The notes below the pieces were generated by a model. It saw nothing but the letters and a program-made list of their open reading frames with translations, was not told where the DNA came from and did not search any database. A stretch of DNA of 64,000 nt from Klebsiella oxytoca (lineage in GTDB: Bacteria > Pseudomonadota > Gammaproteobacteria > Enterobacterales > Enterobacteriaceae). Position 1 is the first letter of the stretch; each line of letters opens with the position of its first letter. Below are positions 54,619 through 64,000 of this stretch, piece after piece. The stretch is from contig NZ_CP046115.1 of assembly GCF_009707385.1 (NCBI RefSeq), forward strand, positions 3,410,001 to 3,474,000. Direction: 5' to 3'. The translations under genes and the position numbers were made by a program.

Positions 54619-56032
54619 GGAAAGTCTCTTGTTGACGATGAGCCACTGCCTTTTCAATCCGCGTCTTCAGCAGCTTTGCCACCGCCGCAAACACCGGCAC
54701 GACCACTGAATTACCAAACTGACGGTAGGCCTGAGTATCCGAGACCGGAATGCGAAAACGATATCCCTGCGGCGTCTCAAAACCCATCAGCCGCGCGCAC
54801 TCGCGCGGCGTCAGCCTGCGTGGACGTCGAATCTGGTTCTCCGGATCATCAAAATGCTTTTCGCCTAAAGCCCGATCCCAGCCGCGGTCAATGAGGATCT
54901 CCGCGCCATCTTTGTAATACCGGGCCGATAGCGTACGCGCCACGCTATGGGGATTTGTCGGGTCAACGAGTCCGTAGCCAAAACCATTCCCTCGCTCCTG
55001 ATGCTTGCGCGCATAGCGATAGAGATACTTCCACAGCACCCTGGTGAGGATAAACTTGTCGTCAACGATAGGTTCCAGCAGCTCAGCAAACGTTGGTCGA
55101 TTCGCAGGAAATAGCCTGGCAATATCGCGCAGGCTAAAACCATCGTGCAGCTGGAGGTCGCGGCGGAAACCCACCAGCACAATGCGTTCCCGGTGTTGAG
55201 GTAAAAAATGACGTCCGTCAATCACTTTAGGGTCATCCGCTCCGCTATGAGCCGCGTCGGCAACCTCATAACCCAGCTCGTCCAGCGTCTGCATTATGAT
55301 CCGAAACGTCCGCCCTTTATCGTGGCTCTTCAGATTCTTGACATTTTCCAGGACAAAAATCGGCGGCTGGCGGGCGGCGATAATTCTGACCACGTCAAAA
55401 AACAACGTTCCTTGCGTTTCACAGGCAAAACCGTGAGCGCGGCCAAGGGCGTTTTTCTTTGAAACACCTGCCAGCGAAAAAGGCTGGCATGGGAAGCCGG
55501 CCAGCAAAACATCATGCTGCGGGATGGTCTGGCGAATGTGCTGCGCCGCTTCTTCATCGCCCACCTCGGGGCGATGGCTCAGCGTGACATCGCGGATATC
55601 TTCATTAAATCGATGCTGCTCAGGATCGCAGTACCAGTTGGCTTTATAGGTGCGCACCGCGTGTTTATTCCACTCGCTGGTAAACACGCACTGCCCGCCA
55701 ATCGCCTCAAAGCCGTGGCGAATACCGCCGATACCGGCAAACAGATCGACGAAGCGGAACCCGTAGTGGGGATGATGGGCTGGCGGTTGCGGAAGGAGAG
55801 TGCGCAGGTGGGCTTGCTCCTGGGCACTTATGCGACCTGCCGCGCGCGTTACCGTCGCAACGCGCTTGAGGATAGCCGGACTCCAGTGCTGCTCGCCAAC
55901 GGCAATCAGCTGTGCCACCAGCGTTTTGACATCATATATTGCCATCAGCTGGCGCAATAACGCCTGCGCGTCTTCTCCGGTATATTCAACCTTTAAAGAC
56001 GGGGGATTTTCCTTGGATAAATTTTGCGCCAT
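54611..56032 (-). CDS. dcm: DNA-cytosine methyltransferase Dcm
   Basis: Methylates the inner C of CCWGG (family knowledge). 473 residues. C5-methyltransferase motifs: [15 protein letters not shown] (I), [11 protein letters not shown] with the catalytic Cys (IV), FVLENVKNL (VI), [11 protein letters not shown] (VIII) and [10 protein letters not shown] (X). The ATG at 56032 gives the family length; upstream in-frame ATGs are less likely. No cognate restriction gene nearby, so an orphan methyltransferase as in E. coli. Confidence 0.97.
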   Translation of the reverse strand: MAQNLSKENPPSLKVEYTGEDAQALLRQLMAIYDVKTLVAQLIAVGEQHWSPAILKRVATVTRAAGRISAQEQAHLRTLLPQPPAHHPHYGFRFVDLFAGIGGIRHGFEAIGGQCVFTSEWNKHAVRTYKANWYCDPEQHRFNEDIRDVTLSHRPEVGDEEAAQHIRQTIPQHDVLLAGFPCQPFSLAGVSKKNALGRAHGFACETQGTLFFDVVRIIAARQPPIFVLENVKNLKSHDKGRTFRIIMQTLDELGYEVADAAHSGADDPKVIDGRHFLPQHRERIVLVGFRRDLQLHDGFSLRDIARLFPANRPTFAELLEPIVDDKFILTRVLWKYLYRYARKHQERGNGFGYGLVDPTNPHSVARTLSARYYKDGAEILIDRGWDRALGEKHFDDPENQIRRPRRLTPRECARLMGFETPQGYRFRIPVSDTQAYRQFGNSVVVPVFAAVAKLLKTRIEKAVAHRQQETFHG

Positions 56033-56088
56033 AACCTCAACCAGCCCGACTATTTTTGCAGAGGTTACCATAAATAGCACAGGCAGTT

Positions 56089-56784
56089 TTAAGCCTGTGG
56101 ATTAAAGCGCTGCAAAACCGCATCATCAAGAGCCATAGGGTCTCCACGAAGCTCGGCGCTGAGCTTGGCCATAAACTGCACCAGAAAGCGCGCATTATGT
56201 CGCGCCATCGCCCTGCCCTTTACTGTTTGCATTGTTTCCGGCAAACGCAGCAGTTTGCACTGGAAATGATCCAGCGCGTACTTTTTGTCATCTAATTCAC
56301 GGCGTTCGGCAAAGGGATCGTTGGCGTCAAATAAGATATTGTTTAGCGCGCCGGATACCGCGAATACGCGCGCCAGGCCGATTGCGCCTAAAGCTTCAAG
56401 CCGATCGGCATCCTGGACTATCTTAGCTTCTTCACTTTGCGGTGCAATGTCCGCGCTAAAACTGTGCGCTTCAATAGCGTGCAGAACCGCCGCACAGCGC
56501 TCCGCCGGGAAATCAGGAAAAGATGATTGAAGGATTACCCGCGTTTTTTCAGCTGCCATCACGGAAGAGCGGCTACGCTCAGGATGGTTTTTCGCCAGGC
56601 TGACAATGTCATGAAAATAGCAGGCAGTCAGGATTACCAGGCGATCTGCATCAGTGTCTTCGGCCAGCAGCTGCGCGGTGGCCCATACCCGGCGAAAATG
56701 CGAAATATCGTGAGCAGCATCGCCTTGCGAGTGATGTTTGCGAAACCAGGCTTCAAATCGCTGCTGCCAGTGTAAAAGATCCAT
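56089..56784 (-). CDS. yedJ: HD-domain phosphohydrolase YedJ
   Basis: 231-residue HD-superfamily protein. The metal site is visible as His in [12 protein letters not shown], the HD pair in [18 protein letters not shown], and a later Asp in [16 protein letters not shown]. Such proteins act on phosphomonoesters or nucleotides; substrate unknown. Located between dcm and yedR as in E. coli. Confidence 0.93.
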   Translation of the reverse strand: MDLLHWQQRFEAWFRKHHSQGDAAHDISHFRRVWATAQLLAEDTDADRLVILTACYFHDIVSLAKNHPERSRSSVMAAEKTRVILQSSFPDFPAERCAAVLHAIEAHSFSADIAPQSEEAKIVQDADRLEALGAIGLARVFAVSGALNNILFDANDPFAERRELDDKKYALDHFQCKLLRLPETMQTVKGRAMARHNARFLVQFMAKLSAELRGDPMALDDAVLQRFNPQA

Positions 56785-56826
56785 GCGCGTTCCTTTGAGA
56801 TAAGATCGGCAACGAGCATAGCAACT

Positions 56827-57108
56827 TTAATCGTGATGTTCATACATCTGCGGGTTGGGACGGGTATACCAGGCGATGGCGCCGAGAATAACGCCGACGA
56901 TGCCTAAAACCAGAAATCCCAACAGTGCGCCGATCCACTTCCCGGCCGTTGAACCAAGCTCACCATCCATCGTTGCGCCGGGTATGCTCTGAATCTGCCC
57001 AACGACCCACCAGTAACGCGCCATCGCCCAAAGGAAATAGCCACAAAAAGCATAAAATGCCCACAGAGCCAGTTTGCCGCCGGGACTTCTTTTCGCTTTC
57101 TCTTCCAT
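56827..57108 (-). CDS. yedR: Small inner membrane protein, YedR-like
   Basis: About 93 residues if started at 57108, where GGAG is nine bases upstream (MEEKAKRSPGGKLALW); longer in-frame starts at 57123, 57171 and 57198 exist. Two membrane spans (LWAFYAFCGYFLWAMARYWW and WIGALLGFLVLGIVGVILGA) flank a short periplasmic loop; the tail YTRPNPQMYEHHD is cytoplasmic or periplasmic. Identity rests on position between yedJ and the porin. Function unknown. Confidence 0.75.
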   Translation of the reverse strand: MEEKAKRSPGGKLALWAFYAFCGYFLWAMARYWWVVGQIQSIPGATMDGELGSTAGKWIGALLGFLVLGIVGVILGAIAWYTRPNPQMYEHHD

Positions 57109-57733
57109 TCGTTTGCTCTCCATATACTTAACAAGCAACATCACTCGCCAGTCAAAAATCGTGACATTCATCACATTATATAGTGAAAATTCTTGCAAGC
57201 CAGCATATCTCGCTACTCGAATCGTTCGAGTGCGCGAGTTTTGTTCATTGCAACGACCTCTGTCGCATATACTTAATAAATTAGTTACTTTTTTTGAATA
57301 ATATAAATTAACGAATAAAAATAAACTCCCTCACTTTTTACACTCGCCCTCCCTGTCCCTGAGGGGGATGTGGTTTATATTTACCTGCATCTGCCAATAC
57401 ACTTTAATTTTGCTGAGCACGACAATTAATAAACTCATTAAAAATAAAAATATAATCAAAAAGCACATAAATTCCATGAAGCTTATTTGTAACATCAATA
57501 GTAAATAAAAAACCATAACTAACTGTTATTATTAACCATAATTAACACACATGACTTATGACAAAACAATAAAATTTAAATATAAAGAATATAACAGAAA
57601 CATTTTGCAATATTAGATATAATTTACTTACATATTTAATTTAAAGAAAAATGAACTTGATCGCTAGTATCAAATAGTCATCCCGGAGGGGAAGACATAA
57701 TTCATATTATTTATAATTAAAAGGGAATATATA
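57109..57733. other. AT-rich leader region upstream of the porin
   Basis: About 620 bases, markedly AT-rich, without a credible frame. In E. coli this gap holds the sRNA RseX; I could not recognise it here. A GC-rich hairpin-like patch at 57345-57372 stands out in the AT-rich surroundings. Long AT-rich leaders of this kind around minor porins are typically H-NS-silenced. Confidence 0.5.
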
Positions 57734-58864
57734 ATGAAAAGAAAAGTACTGGCAATTCTGGTTCCAGCTTTATTAGCTGCAGGCGCCGCTAATGCAGCTG
57801 AAATCTATAATAAGAACGGCAACAAACTGGATTTTTACGGCAAAGTTGATGCTCGCCACACATTCTCCGAAAATCCGGATGATGACGGTGATGAAACTTA
57901 CGTCCAGATCGGCTTCAAAGGAGAAACTCAGATCACCGATGATCTGATTGGTTACGGTCAATGGGAGTACAAAACCTACGCCAACAATACCGAAAACGCT
58001 GGTGACAAATCCTTCAATCGTCTGGCGTTTGCTGGTCTGAAATACAATGAATATGGTTCATTCGACTATGGTCGTAACTATGGTGTCGTGTACGACGTTG
58101 AAGGCTGGACCGATATGCTGCCGGTATTTGGCGGCGACTCTTATACCTGGACCGACAATTTTATGACCGGTCGAACCAACGGTGTTGCAACCTATCGCAA
58201 CACCGACTTCTTCGGGTTGGTTGAAGGCTGGAACTTTGCTCTGCAGTATCAGGGGAACAATGAAGGCGCCAACCGTAATGAAGGTCAGGAAGGCACCAAA
58301 AACGGCCATAAGGATGTTCGTTTCCAGAATGGTGACGGTTTCGGTATTTCTACTTCTTACGCTTTTGACGGTAGCTTGACCGGCCTGAATATTGCGGGTG
58401 CTTACGCTGATTCTGACCGTACCAACTCTCAGCAGGCATATATGAATGCAGAGGGTAAAAATGCTGATGTCTGGACCCTGGGCATGAAGTATGACGCTAA
58501 CAACGTATACGCTGCAGTTATGTACGCACAGACGCGTAATATGACGCCATACGGCAATTCAGGCATCGCAAACAAAACGCAAAACGTGGAAGTGACCTTA
58601 CAATATCAGTTTGACTTTGGTCTGCGTCCATCTCTGGGTTATGTTTATTCCAAAGGTTACGATCTGAATAACGGCGGCGTAGATAATGACCAGGATCTGG
58701 TTAACTACTTCGACATTGGGGCATACTACTACTTCAACAAAAACTTCTCTGCTTATGTTGATTACAAAATCAACATGTTGGATGAAACTAAGTACGATTT
58801 TTACAAAAACAATGGTATCTCTACCGATGATATTGTCGGCATTGGTATGACCTATCAGTTCTAA
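57734..58864 (+). CDS. OmpC/OmpF-family general porin at the yedS/ompS locus
   Basis: 376-residue trimeric beta-barrel porin. Signal peptide [21 protein letters not shown] (21 residues), then mature [18 protein letters not shown]. The loop 3 PEFGG-type segment is altered to [15 protein letters not shown], the C-terminus [11 protein letters not shown] ends in Phe as the BAM complex requires. Location between yedR and tRNA-Ser corresponds to E. coli yedS (broken in K-12) and Salmonella ompS-like quiescent porins; here the frame is intact. GGGAA precedes the ATG. Expression probably low or conditional. Confidence 0.92.
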   Translation: MKRKVLAILVPALLAAGAANAAEIYNKNGNKLDFYGKVDARHTFSENPDDDGDETYVQIGFKGETQITDDLIGYGQWEYKTYANNTENAGDKSFNRLAFAGLKYNEYGSFDYGRNYGVVYDVEGWTDMLPVFGGDSYTWTDNFMTGRTNGVATYRNTDFFGLVEGWNFALQYQGNNEGANRNEGQEGTKNGHKDVRFQNGDGFGISTSYAFDGSLTGLNIAGAYADSDRTNSQQAYMNAEGKNADVWTLGMKYDANNVYAAVMYAQTRNMTPYGNSGIANKTQNVEVTLQYQFDFGLRPSLGYVYSKGYDLNNGGVDNDQDLVNYFDIGAYYYFNKNFSAYVDYKINMLDETKYDFYKNNGISTDDIVGIGMTYQF

Positions 58865-58883
58865 GAGCTTTTAGGTGATCATC

Positions 58884-58914
58884 AGCCCGCCTCGTGCGGG
58901 CTTTCTGTTTTTTA
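58884..58914 (+). terminator. Rho-independent terminator of the porin
   Basis: AGCCCGC-CTCGT-GCGGGCT followed by TTCTGTTTTTT, 20 bases past the stop. Confidence 0.92.
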
Positions 58915-59082
58915 GCTAGTGGAGTCACTTATCACAGGAAATCTTCATACGTAATGAAACCTTTCGCAGGTTACAGTTATTGCTAACTAAGCTAACTAGA
59001 AAATGATTATATTGCCCGCTAAAGGCTCAGTACCATTTGTGACGGGAGTCGTGGAAAGGAAATTACGTAAGTGCTTGAATAG

Positions 59083-59172
59083 TGGCGGAGAGAGGGGGAT
59101 TTGAACCCCCGGTAGAGTTGCCCCTACTCCGGTTTTCGAGACCGGTCCGTTCAGCCGCTCCGGCATCTCTCC
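59083..59172 (-). tRNA. serU: tRNA-Ser (CGA)
   Basis: 90 nt with encoded CCA, minus strand; GGAGAGATGCCGGAGCGG start, long variable arm, anticodon arm CCGGTCTCGAAAACCGG giving CGA. Confidence 0.97.
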
Positions 59173-59265
59173 GCTGTTGAGGTTGCTATAATGCCAGGAT
59201 CTTTGGCATTTTAATAGTTCCTGTCTCTTTAATTCGGTTCAAGTGACGACTTTGCGAGCAAAATG

Positions 59266-60063
59266 ATGTTTAAATGGCCCTGGAAAGTAGATGAAGAGTC
59301 CGGCAACGCGGAAACCCCATGGGAAGAGGCTCTTGCCATCCCCGTACTGGCTAATCTGTCGGAGCATGAGCAGCGCCAGCTGGTGCAAATGGCCTCCCGC
59401 TTTTTGCAGCAGAAGCGTCTGGTTGCATTGCAGGGGTTTGAGCTCACTCCGCTTCATAGCGCCCGCATCGCCCTCCTGTTTTGCCTGCCGGTTCTCGAAC
59501 TTGGTTTTGAGTGGTTAGATGGTTTTCACGAGGTACTTATTTATCCTGCCCCGTTCGTGGTCGACGACGAATGGGAAGACGATATCGGTCTGGTGCATAA
59601 CCAGCGAATCGTGCAATCAGGGCAAAGCTGGCAGCAAGGACCCATTGTTCTCAACTGGCTGGATATTCAGGACTCCTTCGACGCATCTGGTTTCAATCTG
59701 ATTGTGCATGAAGTGGCGCATAAGCTGGATACCCGCAACGGCGACCGCGCGAGCGGCGTGCCGTTTATCCCCCTGCGCGAGGTAGCTGGCTGGGAACACG
59801 ATCTTCATGCCGCAATGAACAATATTCAGGACGAGATTGATCTGGTCGGTGAAAGTGCCGCCAGTATTGACGCTTACGCAGCCACCGATCCTGCTGAATG
59901 TTTTGCTGTGCTCTCGGAGTATTTCTTCAGCGCACCAGAGCTATTTGCTCCACGCTTTCCCGCCCTGTGGCAACGTTTTTGCCTTTTTTATCGCCAGGAC
60001 CCGCTTAAGAGATTACGTAAGGATAGTCCGCAGGATGATAGTGAAAGCTCAGCAGTACACTAA
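59266..60063 (+). CDS. mtfA: Mlc titration factor MtfA (YeeI)
   Basis: Binds and inactivates the repressor Mlc, so derepressing ptsG; also a zinc metallopeptidase. 265 residues. HEVAHKLD holds the HExxH zinc motif (His148, Glu149, His152), with Glu/Asp in the later block [15 protein letters not shown] second ATG is directly upstream (59263); 59266 matches E. coli. Located between the Ser and Asn tRNAs as in E. coli. Confidence 0.97.
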   Translation: MFKWPWKVDEESGNAETPWEEALAIPVLANLSEHEQRQLVQMASRFLQQKRLVALQGFELTPLHSARIALLFCLPVLELGFEWLDGFHEVLIYPAPFVVDDEWEDDIGLVHNQRIVQSGQSWQQGPIVLNWLDIQDSFDASGFNLIVHEVAHKLDTRNGDRASGVPFIPLREVAGWEHDLHAAMNNIQDEIDLVGESAASIDAYAATDPAECFAVLSEYFFSAPELFAPRFPALWQRFCLFYRQDPLKRLRKDSPQDDSESSAVH

Positions 60064-60163
60064 AACAACGACCTGCACTAAATTTAGCCATTTTAATCAG
60101 CAAGTTAAATTTAGTGTTGACACAAAAATACGAGACCAGTAGTATTCGCCTCGTTCACACGAT

Positions 60164-60239
60164 TCCTCTGTAGTTCAGTCGGTAGAACGGCGGACTGTTA
60201 ATCCGTATGTCACTGGTTCGAGTCCAGTCAGAGGAGCCA
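60164..60239 (+). tRNA. asnT: tRNA-Asn (GUU)
   Basis: 76 nt with encoded CCA; TCCTCTGTAGTTCAGTCGG start and GCGGACTGTTAATCCGT anticodon arm giving GUU. The asn tRNA genes are known integration sites for ICEKp and similar elements in Klebsiella; none is inserted here. Confidence 0.97.
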
Positions 60240-60247
60240 AATTTAAG

Positions 60248-60273
60248 AAGCCTGCTTTCAAGCAGGCTTTTTG
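60248..60273 (+). terminator. Terminator of asnT
   Basis: AAGCCTGCT-TTCA-AGCAGGCTT followed by TTTTG. Confidence 0.93.
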
Positions 60274-60411
60274 CTTTTCTGGCAAAAGAATCTTCTTACA
60301 GGCAAGAATCTCGACATCCACTACTATCTGAGCTCTCGCCCCTTCCCGCACGCCTGTTTTTATGACCACTAAATTTAAGCGCCAAACCAGACAGCCGCTA
60401 CCCATCCCATA

Positions 60412-61311
60412 TCAGTCCCTCCGGTGCCAGCGTAGCGCATCAACCACCAGCGAAAACGCCGCCGGCAGATGCTGTCGGCCAGGATAATAGAGATAGTATC
60501 CGGGAAAATTCGGGCACCAGTCGGCAAGCAGCGATACCAGTTCTCCTGAAGCGATATATTTCTCAACCAGATCATAGGGGACATAGGCGATCCCAACCCC
60601 GTCCAACGCGGCCTGAATCATCAGAAAAGTATTGTTAAAAACGGTTTGTCCTGCGACACGGACGCTGGTTTTTTGATTATCCTGCTCAAACTCCCAGGCA
60701 TAAAGCGCCCCGTGGGTAGGCAAACGCAGATTAATACAGCTGTGCGCCAGCAGATCTTCAGGGTACGTTATCCCTGTTCTGCCAGAGAGATAGTCAGGCG
60801 CGGCAACCACCGCCATCTGCACGTCAGGCGTAATGCGCACTGCAATCATGTCCTTATCCACCTGATCGCCCATCCGCACGCCGGCATCAAAACGCTGGGC
60901 GGCAATATCGGTCAGTTCATATCCAACGCTGAATTCGATATTGATATCCGGATACTGATTTAGCAAAGGTCGCAGACGAGGCCAGAGCACGGTGACGATC
61001 GCATGGTCATTGGCGGTAATACGTACCGTGCCAGCTGGCTTATCCCGTGAGGCACGCAGCGAGATCAGTTCAGTTTCTATGTCATTCAACCGCGGTGCAA
61101 GCACTGCCAGCAGGCGGCTTCCGGCATCGGTTGGCGAAACGCTACGCGTGGTACGGATTAACAATCTCACTCCGAGACGCTCTTCCAGCCCCAGCACTGT
61201 GTGGCTTAGCGCTGAACGTGACACACCGAGAATCGCCGCCGCTCGGGTAAAGCTTCGCGCCTCGGCCACGACGGCAAAAGCCTGCAAATCGTTGAGTTTT
61301 TCTTTAATCAT
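60412..61311 (-). CDS. LysR-family transcriptional regulator
   Basis: 299 residues. The N-terminal HTH (LNDLQAFAVVAEARSFTRAA, ILGVSRSALSHTVLGLEERL) and the C-terminal co-inducer domain are complete, with the YafC/CrgA-subgroup style blocks LNDIETEL and DKPAGTVRIT. It diverges from the cupin gene with 130 bases between, the classic LysR arrangement, so it probably controls that gene. Target ligand unknown. Confidence 0.88.
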   Translation of the reverse strand: MIKEKLNDLQAFAVVAEARSFTRAAAILGVSRSALSHTVLGLEERLGVRLLIRTTRSVSPTDAGSRLLAVLAPRLNDIETELISLRASRDKPAGTVRITANDHAIVTVLWPRLRPLLNQYPDINIEFSVGYELTDIAAQRFDAGVRMGDQVDKDMIAVRITPDVQMAVVAAPDYLSGRTGITYPEDLLAHSCINLRLPTHGALYAWEFEQDNQKTSVRVAGQTVFNNTFLMIQAALDGVGIAYVPYDLVEKYIASGELVSLLADWCPNFPGYYLYYPGRQHLPAAFSLVVDALRWHRRD

Positions 61312-61441
61312 AATTGGTGAATTTAATGCACCAGTGTATTCGTATTTGAATATCTTATCATTTAATCCCCCCTTCTCTACACTTTGTTCGGCAGGTTGTC
61401 ATGAACTGTGTTTAAGTCTGAAAAAGAAATATGGAGACACC

Positions 61442-61849
61442 ATGAACGAACAATTTGACGGTAACGGTATCTTTCCCATGGGGCAGAAAAACGAGGCCTA
61501 TGCGCAGTATTTTCAAGGTACCAGCTACCTGAATATGCTCTCTACGGAAGGGGTTAATATCGGTAATGTGGTCTTCGAGCCCGGCTGCCGTAACCACTGG
61601 CACATTCATCATAAAGGTGGGCAGATCCTGCTGGTGACCGGTGGACGCGGCTGGTATCAGCAGTGGAACCAGCAAGCGCGCCAGCTTAGCGCAGGCGATG
61701 TCGTGAATATTCCGGCGGGCGTCAAACACTGGCACGGCGCGGCCGCCGATAGCTGGTTTGCGCATATTGCCATCGCGGTCCCCGCCGAGGGGGCATCCAA
61801 TGAATGGCTGGAACCGGTTAGTGACGAAACGTATTGTCAGCTACCTTAA
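61442..61849 (+). CDS. Small cupin-domain protein
   Basis: 135-residue single-domain cupin. Motif 1 metal ligands are His52, His54 and His56 in CRNHWHIHHKGGQILLVTGG; motif 2 is IPAGVKHWHGAA. No usual Glu in motif 1 (Gln61 in its place), similar to the cupin-type mandelonitrile lyase and carboxymuconolactone decarboxylase-associated proteins. Probably binds Mn or Fe and acts on a small aldehyde or quinone; exact reaction unknown. Confidence 0.85.
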   Translation: MNEQFDGNGIFPMGQKNEAYAQYFQGTSYLNMLSTEGVNIGNVVFEPGCRNHWHIHHKGGQILLVTGGRGWYQQWNQQARQLSAGDVVNIPAGVKHWHGAAADSWFAHIAIAVPAEGASNEWLEPVSDETYCQLP

Positions 61850-62416
61850 CCATCGAAACCGCAGGGTTCAGCAATAACGAACTCTGCCTGCTCCCCGAAA
61901 AAGCTTGCCCTGACGTCTAATGAACTTTCATGCGTCAGACTTTTTGCACTTAACACTCACAATAAGCCACGGGCTCACTCTCCCCCACATTATCATTCTC
62001 AACCGATTATATTTATTGTGATCTGACATCAGGCTGAATCATTTTATCAGCAAGAGATATATGCGTTTATTTTTTACGCAGTTACGCATGAAAAGGCTTG
62101 CACCCGGAATTAAAAAACCAGAATAACTCAGCCGGGGTGGCATTAAGTAGATAGTCTTTCGATCATTAATCTTTTCAAGGAGCGAAACAATACTATCAGA
62201 TTTCACGCTTAATATGAGTAACGCTCTGTAACCTGCGCCGATAATAGGGATGGTAAATACAAGCCTGCGCACTTTCCATACTTGTCTTTGCTATTTGCAA
62301 GTACAGTTGAGACGCCCTACCAGGACAGCGCCCGCGCCCATGATGATTTCATTTCGGTCCTGCAGGGATTATGATGGCGAACATTATTCCTTCTGTCCGC
62401 AGTGATTGAGAAATAG
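61850..62416. other. Intergenic region cupin-Gate protein
   Basis: About 570 bases. A weak reverse frame (62039-62272) has no ribosome binding site or recognisable product. I see nothing definite; the upstream region of the Gate-domain gene must hold its promoter. Confidence 0.5.
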
Positions 62417-63349
62417 ATGGACTTCATCAGCATTATTATGTCGGCGGGAAAAACCTCCGTCAATGTGGCGCTTTATACGCTGTTGCCAATTATGGTTGTT
62501 ATGCTCATCGTGATGAAATATCTCGAAGTACGTGGAGTGCTGGACGTTATTGTTCGCTGGCTCGCCCCGCTGCTTAAGCCGTTTGGCTTAACCGGGATGA
62601 GCGCTTTTGCCCTGATTCAGATGAATTTTGTCAGCTTCGCCGCTCCGCTGGCCACCCTCGCGATTATGGATAAACGCGGTGCCTCTGACCGGCAGATGGC
62701 CGCTACGCTGGCAATGCTTTTCGCCATGGGACAAGGCAACGTTTTCTATCCGTTAACCCCTTTCGGCCTGCACTGGCTGGCCTCCATCGTTATTTCCATC
62801 GTCGGCGGACTCTGCGCCGCTGCGGTAACCTGGCATATCACCGGCCGCAGGCTATCGATGGTTGAAAACGCCCGGGCCGAAGCGCTACCTAACGCCGAGC
62901 AAAACAGTCAGGGTATTATCGCCGTTATCAACAGCGCCGGTTCTGACGCCATTCGTCTGGCGCTCGGCGCGGTGCCAATGCTGATCCTGTCGCTGGCTAT
63001 CGTCGGATTTTTGCAGGAGGCAGGCCTCATTGAGATGCTTCAGCGCCTGCTGCAGCCGCTACTGCTGTGGCTGAATATCCCGGTCAACTTCGTTTTGCCA
63101 GCGCTGGTCAAATGCGTAGCTGGCGGTACGGCCTACTTCGGCGTGGTCTCTGAACTCATCCAGCAGGGTAAAGTAACCGTCAGCCAGATTAACGCCTCGG
63201 CTGGCCTGTTAGTGCAGACGTTTGACCTTCCCGGCATCGGTATCTTTTTAGGCGTCAGCTCGCGCTTCGTTCGCCTGTTCCGCTTCGCCGCCAGCGGTGC
63301 TCTTGCCGGGATCGCCATCCGCACGATTATGCACGTCGCGCTATTCTGA
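62417..63349 (+). CDS. Nucleoside-recognition (Gate) domain inner membrane protein
   Basis: 310-residue membrane protein with about eight spans and two Gate-domain halves: IQMNFVSFAAPLATLAIMDKRG and PALVKCVAGGTAYFGVVSEL. The Gate family is shared by nucleoside transporters, spore maturation proteins SpmA/B and FeoB; a solute-transport or channel role is likely, but no substrate can be named. The stop overlaps by nine bases the 3' end of the convergent hydrolase gene. Confidence 0.85.
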   Translation: MDFISIIMSAGKTSVNVALYTLLPIMVVMLIVMKYLEVRGVLDVIVRWLAPLLKPFGLTGMSAFALIQMNFVSFAAPLATLAIMDKRGASDRQMAATLAMLFAMGQGNVFYPLTPFGLHWLASIVISIVGGLCAAAVTWHITGRRLSMVENARAEALPNAEQNSQGIIAVINSAGSDAIRLALGAVPMLILSLAIVGFLQEAGLIEMLQRLLQPLLLWLNIPVNFVLPALVKCVAGGTAYFGVVSELIQQGKVTVSQINASAGLLVQTFDLPGIGIFLGVSSRFVRLFRFAASGALAGIAIRTIMHVALF

Positions 63350-64000
63350 CGCCTCCGGGCGAAGACAGGCCGCAACATCGGCCTGCTCGCTACAGGCAAT
63401 GTGATGATTAATTCTCACCATCATCCACGGGAAAAACGGGTTGGAGGTAACGCGCATCAGCGTATCCAGCCCGACGCTTAGCGTTGAGGTTTCTCCGCGC
63501 AAAGAGATTGTCCCAATGCTAATCCCATAACGATTTTTTTGTTCCGGCTCGCGGCCGTAAAGCGAGTCGGTTAGCGGAAACGGTACCGCCACGTGCGATA
63601 GCGAATACATATCCTGCGGCCAGGCGATATGCAGCGGCGTCACGGTTTCATTTCTGGTACCGGCAAGCGTTGTGCGTGCCACCGTCTGGTAAGTATCGGG
63701 AGCGGCATTGGTAATCACCGTCGTGCCATACCTCCGCGGCGCTGGCGGCAACAGCGTATTAACCGCCGAATAGAGCGACGGTCGAAACAGCGCGCGTAGA
63801 TTCGCCGCCTGGTTAATATCGAAAATGACCAGTTCGCTACCGTTATTCGGTAAATAGCGATAGAGCGAATCCACTACCGCCCGGGTGCTCACCGTTGAAT
63901 CCATGACCGATTGAAATGTTAATACCGGCGGCAGTTCAGAAAGACGCTGATTCTGCGCCTCCTGCACGATTTGCTGCTGCAGCGCCTGCGACAGCAGCCA
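63341..64000 (-). CDS. Alpha/beta-hydrolase-type protein (5' end outside window)
   Basis: The frame is open from 64000 to the stop at 63341 (about 219 residues of C-terminal part). The segment PPVLTFQSVMDSTVSTRAVVDSLY with a conserved Asp and the late His-containing HHIACSEQADVA resemble the cap and catalytic-acid end of serine hydrolases (esterase or lysophospholipase). The nucleophile GxSxG motif would be upstream of the window and is not seen, so the call is provisional. Confidence 0.6.
   Translation of the reverse strand, partial: WLLSQALQQQIVQEAQNQRLSELPPVLTFQSVMDSTVSTRAVVDSLYRYLPNNGSELVIFDINQAANLRALFRPSLYSAVNTLLPPAPRRYGTTVITNAAPDTYQTVARTTLAGTRNETVTPLHIAWPQDMYSLSHVAVPFPLTDSLYGREPEQKNRYGISIGTISLRGETSTLSVGLDTLMRVTSNPFFPWMMVRINHHIACSEQADVAACLRPEASE

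Noticed and set aside
57345..57372. Possible RseX small RNA upstream of the porin
   Set aside because: RseX lies in this gap in E. coli, but I could not match its sequence, and the GC-rich patch lacks a following U-tract.
62039..62272. Reverse-strand frame of 77 codons in the cupin-Gate gap
   Set aside because: No ribosome binding site, no recognisable product, composition like the surrounding AT-rich spacer.

Overview
This window is enterobacterial core chromosome. Protein identity, gene order and small RNAs follow the E. coli znuA-to-asnT interval closely, but the whole flagellar complement of that interval is missing at three separate junctions (argS/uspC, tcyJ/amyA, yedD/rcsA). A non-motile, RcsA-carrying relative with dcm/vsr, araFGH and a pectin-type hydrolase fits Klebsiella or Raoultella best; species cannot be fixed from the sequence alone. 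There is no prophage, CRISPR array, transposase or integrase.

Layout. 1-2.9 kb: znuA (cut by the window edge) divergent from znuCB, with a Zur-type operator between them; the znuB tail is followed by a tandem ~212 bp duplication carrying REP/BIME palindromes. 2.9-9.5 kb: ruvAB (with a LexA box), yebB, ruvC, yebC, nudB, aspS. 9.7-16.8 kb: yecD, yecE, yecN, cmoAB, cutC, yecM, argS. 16.9-19.7 kb: an accessory pair, a GH105 unsaturated-oligogalacturonide hydrolase and a GPH symporter, placed where E. coli has flh/che/mot genes. 20-27.2 kb: uspC, otsBA (trehalose), araFGH (arabinose ABC importer) and a DJ-1 family gene. 27.8-37.2 kb: a patchwork of ferritins (ftnB, ftnA), yecJ, azuC, yecH, tyrP and yecA interrupted by accessory genes: a second GPH symporter with a CRP-like site, a DHA2 exporter, an RpiB/LacA-type isomerase and a DapA-family aldolase.

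37.3-42.4 kb: the uvrY-uvrC-pgsA-glyW-cysT-leuZ transcription unit, yecF and sdiA. 42.6-48.1 kb: the cystine/D-cysteine operon tcyJ-dcyD-tcyL-tcyN, cytoplasmic amylase amyA and lipoprotein yedD. 48.3-57.1 kb: rcsA with an RcsAB box, dsrB, yodD, the small RNA DsrA, diguanylate cyclase dgcQ, yodC, yedI, yedA, vsr, dcm, yedJ and yedR. 57.7-64 kb: an intact OmpC/OmpF-family porin at the yedS position, tRNA-Ser, mtfA, tRNA-Asn, a LysR/cupin pair, a Gate-domain membrane protein and a cut alpha/beta hydrolase.

Functionally the window combines DNA repair (ruv, uvr, vsr), translation (aspS, argS, cmoAB, five tRNAs), metal handling (znu, ftn, yecH), osmotic and envelope stress (otsBA, uspC, rcsA, dsrA, dgcQ, porin) and sugar or amino-acid uptake. 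No wholly new multi-gene system was found. The points most worth a second look are the GH105/GPH module with its paired inverted repeats, the second GPH paralog with a matching C-terminal tail, the duplicated znuB tail, and the small genes azuC and dsrA.
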